Assembly (NCBI GenBank): GCA_017444705.1
Contig: JAFSWA010000096.1
Location: forward strand, 1-10,980
Length of the DNA stretch: 10,980 nucleotides
Direction: 5' to 3'
DNA from: a bacterium
Lineage (GTDB): Bacteria; Cyanobacteriota; Vampirovibrionia; Gastranaerophilales; Gastranaerophilaceae
Shown: in pieces, positions 5,763 to 10,980 of the stretch
Layout: every line of letters begins with the position of its first letter
Numbering within the stretch: position 1 is the first letter of the stretch
Position numbers and translations under genes: made by a program
The notes under the pieces: model-generated
What the model saw: only the letters and a program-made list of their open reading frames with translations
Databases searched by the model: none
What the model was told of the DNA's origin: nothing

Positions 5763-6797
5763 ATGGTAGTACTTCCGGAATTAAAAATTTATTTGGACAA
5801 AGACATTGACAAAAACAAGATTTTAGACAAGAAAATTGCTGTAATCGGATACGGTTCGCAGGGTTACGGGCAGTCTAACAACCTTCGTGATTCGGGTTGT
5901 GATGTGGTTATCGGATTAAGACCTGACGGCAAATCTGCTCAAAAGGCAAAAGCTGAGGGCTTAAAGGTTATGAATATTGAAGATGCAGTACAATGGGCTG
6001 ATATTGTTCAAATTCTTATTCCTGATGAAATTCAGGCAAAAGTCTATGAAGAAAAAATAAAACCCTATTTGATAGCGGGGCAGTATCTTATGTTCTCTCA
6101 CGGGTTCAATATTCACTTCAAAAAAATCGTTCCGCCCGCTGACGTAAACGTAATAATGGTTGCACCAAAAGGACCCGGTCATACCGTAAGAAGCGAATAT
6201 CAGGAAAACAAAGGTGTTCCTTGTTTAATCGCTGTTTATCAAGACCCGACCGGCGATTCAAAACAGGTTGCTCTTGCTTATGCGGGTGCAATCGGTGCAG
6301 GTCGTGCGGGAATCATTGAAACCACTTTCAGAGAAGAAACAGAAACCGACTTGTTCGGCGAACAGGCTGTTCTTTGCGGCGGATGCTCAGCTTTGATTCA
6401 GGCAGGTTTTGAAACTCTCGTCGAAGCGGGATATTCACCATATATGGCTTACTTTGAATGTATGCATGAAATGAAATTAATTGTTGATTTGATGAATCAG
6501 GGCGGTTTATCGGATATGAGATATTCAATCTCAAACACTGCCGAATACGGCGATTTAACAAGAGGTCCGAGATTAATTAATGCTGAAACAAAAAAAGAAA
6601 TGAAAAAAATCTTATCTGAAATTCAGGATGGTTCTTTTGCGAACGAATTTCTGAACGAATTAAATTCAGGCGGAAAGAGATTCAGAGAACTCGAAGCAAA
6701 AGGGGAAGATCATCTCGTTGAACATGTCGGTAAAAAACTCCGCTCACTGTTCAGTTGGATAAAAGATAATAAAATTATAGACAGAGATAAAAACTAA
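5763..6797 (+). CDS. ilvC: Ketol-acid reductoisomerase, class I
   Basis: 344 residues, normal for class I. The enzyme converts 2-acetolactate or 2-aceto-2-hydroxybutyrate to the dihydroxy acids of valine, leucine and isoleucine synthesis, using NAD(P)H and Mg2+. The Rossmann part has GYGSQG (30-34 core) and catalytic-region SHGF with His113. The knotted helical part has DLFGE (Asp196 and Glu200, metal ligands), Glu232 and Glu236 in the FECMHEMKLIVDL segment, and ISNTAEYG (256-263). The cofactor loop after GLR reads P-D-G-K-S. AGGAG at 5751-5755 lies seven bases before the ATG. It stands alone with its own terminator; ilvB, ilvN and ilvD are not in the window. Confidence 0.97.
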   Translation: MVVLPELKIYLDKDIDKNKILDKKIAVIGYGSQGYGQSNNLRDSGCDVVIGLRPDGKSAQKAKAEGLKVMNIEDAVQWADIVQILIPDEIQAKVYEEKIKPYLIAGQYLMFSHGFNIHFKKIVPPADVNVIMVAPKGPGHTVRSEYQENKGVPCLIAVYQDPTGDSKQVALAYAGAIGAGRAGIIETTFREETETDLFGEQAVLCGGCSALIQAGFETLVEAGYSPYMAYFECMHEMKLIVDLMNQGGLSDMRYSISNTAEYGDLTRGPRLINAETKKEMKKILSEIQDGSFANEFLNELNSGGKRFRELEAKGEDHLVEHVGKKLRSLFSWIKDNKIIDRDKN

Positions 6798-6818
6798 TTA
6801 TCATATTATTTTTATAAG

Positions 6819-6848
6819 CGGGAGGCATTATTTCATGCCCCCGTTTTT
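6819..6848 (+). terminator. Intrinsic terminator after ilvC
   Basis: CGGG (6819-6822) and GGCAT (6824-6828) pair with ATGCC (6835-6839) and CCCG (6840-6843), with A6823 bulged and a six-base loop. TTTTT follows. It separates ilvC from the aro operon. Confidence 0.8.
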
Positions 6849-6862
6849 ATTTATTAATTATT

Positions 6863-6892
6863 TTGACAATTACAATAAAAAACCGTTATAAT
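6863..6892 (+). promoter_or_regulatory. Consensus promoter of the aro operon
   Basis: TTGACA (6863-6868) and TATAAT (6887-6892), both perfect, are separated by 18 bases. Transcription should begin near 6899, which is the A of the aroC ATG. Confidence 0.85.
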
Positions 6893-6898
6893 ATAATT

Positions 6899-8017
6899 AT
6901 GAAATTCAGATTTTTAACAGCGGGTGAATCACACGGAAAAAGTCTTTGTGCAATTATTGAAGGAATGGTTGCAGGGCTTGATATAAGCACGGCAAGAATT
7001 AACGAAGATTTAAAACGTCGTCAGCAAGGTAAAGGCAGAGGCGGAAGAATGCAAATTGAATCTGATACAGTTGAGATTCTTTCCGGTATAAGATTTTCAA
7101 AAACTACGGGTTCTCCGATATCTATGCTTATTAAAAACACAGATTTTGAAAATTGGAAAATCCCGATGAGTGTAGAAGCCCTTAATTTAAATGACCCTGA
7201 AATATCTGAAAAGGTCAAAGAAAAAGTGATAACAAATGTTCGTCCGGGGCATGCTGATTTGGCGGGTGCTTTAAAGTACGGAGCAGAAGATATAAGAGAT
7301 ATTTTGGAACGTTCAAGTGCGAGAGAAACCGCAACAAGAGTCGCTGTCGGGTCTGTGGCAAAACAGTTTCTTGAAAAATTTGGAGTTAAGACAGAATCGA
7401 AAATTCTATCAATAGGAGGAATTGACGCACAAAATGAAAATGCCGTTGATGATATAATTTTGCAGGCAAAAAATAAAGGTGATACCTTGGGCGGTTTAAT
7501 AAGAGTTTATGCTTACAATGTAGTTGCAGGAGTAGGTTCTTTTGTTAATTGGGACAGAAAATTAGACGGAAATTTGGCAAGAGCTATAATGTCAATAGGT
7601 GCTGTAAAATCTGTTGAAATCGGTTTGGGTAAGGAATGTGCTGTAACAGTCGGGTCAAAAATGCATGACGAAATAAAACTTGAAAACGGGAAAATTATCA
7701 GACCGACAAATAATGCAGGCGGAATAGAAGGCGGAATGTCAAACGGTGAACCTATTGTAGTTACATTGGCGATGAAGCCTATTCCTACAATGAAAACTCC
7801 TTTGAAATCAGTGAATTTAAACACAAAAGAGGCTATTGAGGCTCATTTTGAACGTTCGGACACTTGTGCTGTTGAGGCATGTGCGGTTGTTGCAGAGGCT
7901 ATGACTGCGATAATTTTATGTGATGAATATCTTGAAAAATTCGGCGGTGATTCCGTTGATGAAACATTGACTAATTTTAAAAATTATTCTTTAAAAATCG
8001 GAGAAAGATTATCGTGA
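6899..8017 (+). CDS. aroC: Chorismate synthase
   Basis: 372 residues from the ATG at 6899. It makes chorismate from 5-enolpyruvylshikimate-3-phosphate (EPSP) with reduced FMN, the last shikimate pathway step. Signatures are GESHG (9-13, His12), RRQQGKGRGGRMQIESD (40-56), VRPGHAD (114-120, His118), RSSARETATRVAVG (138-151), NNAGGIEGGMSNGEP (271-285) and ERSDTCAVEA (318-327, Asp321). A longer frame from the TTG at 6863 is rejected because that TTG is part of the -35 box. The family also begins near M-x-F/Y-R-x-L-T-A-G-E-S-H-G. No Shine-Dalgarno sequence precedes the ATG and the predicted transcription start falls on it, so the mRNA is probably leaderless. The TGA stop overlaps the aroK GTG by four bases, indicating translational coupling. 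Confidence 0.97.
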   Translation: MKFRFLTAGESHGKSLCAIIEGMVAGLDISTARINEDLKRRQQGKGRGGRMQIESDTVEILSGIRFSKTTGSPISMLIKNTDFENWKIPMSVEALNLNDPEISEKVKEKVITNVRPGHADLAGALKYGAEDIRDILERSSARETATRVAVGSVAKQFLEKFGVKTESKILSIGGIDAQNENAVDDIILQAKNKGDTLGGLIRVYAYNVVAGVGSFVNWDRKLDGNLARAIMSIGAVKSVEIGLGKECAVTVGSKMHDEIKLENGKIIRPTNNAGGIEGGMSNGEPIVVTLAMKPIPTMKTPLKSVNLNTKEAIEAHFERSDTCAVEACAVVAEAMTAIILCDEYLEKFGGDSVDETLTNFKNYSLKIGERLS

Positions 8018-8535
8018 AAAATATAATTCTTACCGGTTTACCGGGATCGGGTAAAACAAGTGTTGCCGTCTGTTTAAAAAATATCTTTCCGGATTTTACA
8101 CTTGCAGAAGTTGATATTTTAATAGTTGAAAGAGAAAACTTATCTGTTAATAAAATTTTTGAAATAAAAGGAGAAAAGTATTTTAGAACCATAGAAAAGC
8201 ATCTTATTGATAAATTGTTGGAGCGTGAAAATCAGATAATATCTCTTGGAGGCGGCAGTCTGGAAAATAATTTTAATTTTGATAAAGCTAAGAAAAATTC
8301 TCTTATTTTTTATTTGAAGGCTGATGTAAATATACTTTTTGAAAGATTAAAAGGTTCAAATGACAGACCTTTGTTGAAATGTGATAATCCGAAAGAAAAG
8401 TTGAGTGAACTTTTAAATAAAAGAGAAGAAAATTATAAAAAATCAGATTTTATTATTGATGTAAATAACATTGATGTAGAAAAAACCGCAAAAAAAATAG
8501 AGGAAATATATAAAAATGAAAACAGAGATAATTAA
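8014..8535 (+). CDS. aroK: Shikimate kinase
   Basis: 173 residues, normal length. It phosphorylates shikimate to shikimate 3-phosphate with ATP. It shows the P-loop GLPGSGKTS (8-16), shikimate-binding Asp34 and Arg58 (the latter in GEKYFR), the GGG motif (79-81), lid Arg118 in NDRPLL, and Arg137. The usual first Asp of the DxD pair appears to be Glu32. The start is GTG at 8014, with GGAG at 8000-8003 ten bases upstream; it overlaps the end of aroC. The 3' end overlaps aroB by 20 bases. The overlaps fit one operon with coupled translation. Confidence 0.95.
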   Translation: MKNIILTGLPGSGKTSVAVCLKNIFPDFTLAEVDILIVERENLSVNKIFEIKGEKYFRTIEKHLIDKLLERENQIISLGGGSLENNFNFDKAKKNSLIFYLKADVNILFERLKGSNDRPLLKCDNPKEKLSELLNKREENYKKSDFIIDVNNIDVEKTAKKIEEIYKNENRDN

Positions 8536-9622
8536 CCTTAAAATTGAAGGAAAAACAAGAGAATATCCTATAATTATAGGAAGTAATATCCTAAATGAAG
8601 TTTTTAATTATATTGAAAAATATACAAAGTCAAAGAAATATCTTGTTGTAACTAATACAACCGTAAAAAAAATGTATGGGAAATTCTTTGAAAGAGAAAA
8701 TGTTTTTTTTGTTGTTTTAGACGATGGTGAAATTTTCAAAAACATAAGAAGTTATGAAAAAATTTTGGATAAAGCTTGTGAAATCGGTTTAGAGAGAAAA
8801 GATGCAATAATTGCACTCGGAGGCGGGGTTGTCGGAGATATGGCAGGGTTTGCCGCAGCTACGTATTTAAGAGGTATTGATTTTGTACAAGTTCCTACTA
8901 CGCTTTTGGCTATGGTTGATTCTTCCGTCGGCGGAAAAACAGGGTTTAATAACAGATTCGGCAAAAATCTTATAGGAGCTTTTTATCAGCCAAAACTTGT
9001 TTTTACAGATATAAATACTCTTAAAACTCTCGATAAAAAACAGTTGGCTTCCGGATTCGGAGAAGTCTTGAAATACGGATTTATCGAAAAAAACTGCGGA
9101 TTGTTGCGGGATATTAATTTTGCGTCGTTTCTGCTCGAAAATACCGATAAAATATTAGCGAATGACGAAGAAATAATGATAAAAATAATTAAAACTTGCT
9201 GCGAATTGAAAGCCGCTGTCGTGAGAGCGGATGAAAAAGAGAGCGGAAAAAGAAGAATATTGAATTTTGGTCATACAATAGGGCATGGAATTGAAAAAGC
9301 CCTCGACTTTAAACGCATAACCCACGGTCAAGCAGTGGTTCTCGGTATGAAAATAATGTTCAATTATTCCGTTGCGAGAAAAATTATAGATGATATGTAC
9401 AGAGTCAATGCTTATAAACTTATGGATATTTTATCTCCAATTGAAGATATTCCGAAAATCAATGTTTCTACGGTTAAAAAAGCTATGACACATGATAAGA
9501 AAAACGAAAATAATAAAATCAATTTTATTATCCCCGTTTCAAAAAGAGAAGTGGAAATTACTGAAAAAATTGATATGAATATATTAGAAGAAGAAATTGT
9601 AAAATTTTTTACAAACAGATAG
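8516..9622 (+). CDS. aroB: 3-dehydroquinate synthase
   Basis: 368 residues, normal length. It cyclises DAHP to 3-dehydroquinate using NAD+ and a divalent metal. It shows ALGGGVVGDMAGFAAA (100-115), VPTTLLAMVDSSVGGKTG (126-143), KNLIGAFYQP (150-159), and metal ligands Glu183 (GFGEVLKYG), His253 (FGHTIGH) and His270. The last motif reads HGQAV rather than the common HGEAV. A GAGG at 8500-8503 precedes the ATG by 12 bases inside aroK. The following gene starts 20 bases after the stop. Confidence 0.96.
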   Translation: MKTEIINLKIEGKTREYPIIIGSNILNEVFNYIEKYTKSKKYLVVTNTTVKKMYGKFFERENVFFVVLDDGEIFKNIRSYEKILDKACEIGLERKDAIIALGGGVVGDMAGFAAATYLRGIDFVQVPTTLLAMVDSSVGGKTGFNNRFGKNLIGAFYQPKLVFTDINTLKTLDKKQLASGFGEVLKYGFIEKNCGLLRDINFASFLLENTDKILANDEEIMIKIIKTCCELKAAVVRADEKESGKRRILNFGHTIGHGIEKALDFKRITHGQAVVLGMKIMFNYSVARKIIDDMYRVNAYKLMDILSPIEDIPKINVSTVKKAMTHDKKNENNKINFIIPVSKREVEITEKIDMNILEEEIVKFFTNR

Positions 9623-9642
9623 AAACAGGCTAAAATTAGAGA

Positions 9643-10818
9643 ATGAAAAAACTTTTTAAATTAATTATAAATCTGATACCAATAACACTGATAATATTAG
9701 CGGTGGTCGGATATTTCTTTATTTCGCCATGGAAAAACTGGTGTAACAGACAGAGAGATAAAGCTATCGGAGTTTATAATATATATCAAGGGGATAAAGC
9801 TCTTGAAAAAAGCATGGAAAAAGATGCCGATATTGCAAAAGAATTGACCAATGCGGTAAAATTCTATAATAAAGGATTAAAAAGGTATCCGGAACATTAT
9901 CAGGCAAGGTGTAATCTTGCTAATATTTATGTAATTTTTGAGGATTATTCAGATGCTTTGGAACAGTACAAATCAGCTCTTCAATATAAACCTGATTACA
10001 TAGAATGCAGAATGAATCTCGGACTTTTGGAAGCTGATGAATTATCACGATATGATGATGCCATCGAAAATTATAAAGAAATAACTACCACAAAAAAAAG
10101 AATTGTCGTTATCCCTCTAATTTACAATAATAAAAGGTCTGTAAAGGAAAATAAAATTAACGCATATTATAATATGGGGCTTGCATACAGAGGTAAAACA
10201 ATGTTTGCGCCAAAAGACAGGCTGAAAGATAATCAATATTTGAAAGAAGCAGTTATAGCTTATAATAAAGCGGTTGAGGCATACGAGGCAGAAAATAGAT
10301 TTAAATTGAAAAAGAAAAATAATTATGATGTTTTGTATAATTTGGGTTTAACTCATCACCTTTTGGGTAACACAAAACAAGCAGGTTTGTCGTACTGTAA
10401 AGCTATTGAAGTTGCTCCGCATAATTACGAAGCTCATTTGAACTTGGCAATTCTTCTCGACGGAATGAAAGAATATGATGCTGCAATAAATGAGTTTGTT
10501 AAAGCCGGAATGCTTGTTAATTCAGATGATAATGAAACCGTACTTTATTTAAATGAATTACTTAATGACACAAACAAAAAAAATGCTATAATGAAAGAGA
10601 TAAATTCACAAAAAATAAATACTGTTCAACAAAAAGAACAAAAAAAGGGATTTTGGAAAAAACTTTTTGAAAAGAAAGAAGAAGAAAAGCCTAAAAAAGA
10701 AGAACAGTATATTATTTTCAAAAACGGTAAAGCAAAAATCAAATATGAATCCGATAAGGAATACAACAAAAATATAAAAAAATGCGAAGCTAAAAAGATA
10801 TTTAAGGAAATGTTATAA
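9643..10818 (+). CDS. Membrane-anchored TPR protein
   Basis: 391 residues. One hydrophobic helix at about 7-27 acts as an N-terminal anchor, with Lys before it. Tetratricopeptide repeats follow: about 68-100 and 103-147 (AxxxYxxxLxxxP pattern), 172-215, and a clear pair at 227-288 (YNLGLTHHLLGNTKQAGLSYCKA type). The 328-391 tail is very rich in Lys and Glu with a FWKKLFEKKEE stretch and may bind nucleic acid, lipid or protein. TPR proteins are scaffolds, and no partner can be read. It lies 20 bases after aroB, with only a weak AGAG before the ATG, so it probably shares the aro transcript. Its end overlaps the ribosome binding site of the next gene. Confidence 0.85.
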   Translation: MKKLFKLIINLIPITLIILAVVGYFFISPWKNWCNRQRDKAIGVYNIYQGDKALEKSMEKDADIAKELTNAVKFYNKGLKRYPEHYQARCNLANIYVIFEDYSDALEQYKSALQYKPDYIECRMNLGLLEADELSRYDDAIENYKEITTTKKRIVVIPLIYNNKRSVKENKINAYYNMGLAYRGKTMFAPKDRLKDNQYLKEAVIAYNKAVEAYEAENRFKLKKKNNYDVLYNLGLTHHLLGNTKQAGLSYCKAIEVAPHNYEAHLNLAILLDGMKEYDAAINEFVKAGMLVNSDDNETVLYLNELLNDTNKKNAIMKEINSQKINTVQQKEQKKGFWKKLFEKKEEEKPKKEEQYIIFKNGKAKIKYESDKEYNKNIKKCEAKKIFKEML

Positions 10819-10980
10819 ATGATGCAGATTGATGAACTAAATTTTTTATCTATGATAACAAAAGCTCTTTTTGATAATACAGAGCCTATAAAGATTATTC
10901 AACAACTCACACACGTTTTTTCTCAATTTTTTTATGTAACTGATTTTTCAATTTATACTTTGAACAAACAAACCGGAGAA
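10819..10980 (+). CDS. Start of a GAF-like protein, 3' partial
   Basis: The frame opens at ATG ATG directly after the TPR stop (TAAATGATG) and stays open to the window edge, giving 54 residues. AAGGA at 10804-10808 serves as ribosome binding site from within the TPR gene. The sequence (LNFLSMITKALFDN, then IIQQLTHVF..FFYVTDFSIYTLN) has the helix-then-strand pattern of a GAF domain N-terminus, as seen at the start of GAF-containing sensor kinases or diguanylate cyclases. The output domain is outside the window, so the GAF call is tentative. Confidence 0.6.
   Translation, partial: MMQIDELNFLSMITKALFDNTEPIKIIQQLTHVFSQFFYVTDFSIYTLNKQTGE

Noticed and set aside
6863..6898. N-terminal extension of AroC from TTG 6863
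   Set aside because: The TTG lies in the -35 box of a consensus promoter, and chorismate synthases begin near the ATG at 6899.

Overview
The window is AT-rich, densely packed bacterial DNA. The best guess for its source is an uncultured gut relative of the Cyanobacteria (Candidatus Gastranaerophilales / Melainabacteria, now Vampirovibrionia). That guess rests on remembered protein styles: the 3377-4426 protein opening MGLAASQARF, and the YSPLVLDL calcium-loop module ending the first gene. Lineage confidence is moderate. No tRNA, rRNA, IS element, integrase or CRISPR array was seen.

Left part (1-4735): accessory-type genes. The 3' part of a Cys-rich, repeat-bearing, presumably exported protein with a C-terminal calcium-loop module (2-1648) is open at the window edge. 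It ends in a perfect-stem, bidirectional terminator (1663-1695). Facing it is a 458-residue protein with a plausible Cys/His/Asn-Asp arrangement of a papain-fold (C39-like) peptidase (1828-3204, minus). It is divergent from a coiled-coil protein that carries an internal duplication (3377-4426, plus). The shared intergenic region holds a perfect inverted repeat. A zinc-ribbon protein (4433-4720, minus) follows tail to tail, six bases away.

Middle (4736-4980): a compact unit with an extended -10 promoter, a strong ribosome binding site, a 31-codon open frame for a single-span membrane peptide, a compound hairpin and a strong terminator. It is the most interesting locus because it looks complete and is easily missed.

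Right part (5068-10980): housekeeping genes. A DedA/VTT-family membrane protein (minus) is divergent from monocistronic ilvC (ketol-acid reductoisomerase), which has its own terminator. Then a consensus promoter (TTGACA, 18-base spacer, TATAAT) drives aroC-aroK-aroB, a membrane-anchored TPR protein and the start of a GAF-like protein, all with overlaps or tiny gaps. The aroC ATG lies about where transcription should begin, so its mRNA is probably leaderless. The zinc-ribbon gene has the same arrangement. AroB, AroK and AroC cover the first committed step, the fifth step and the last step of the shikimate pathway.
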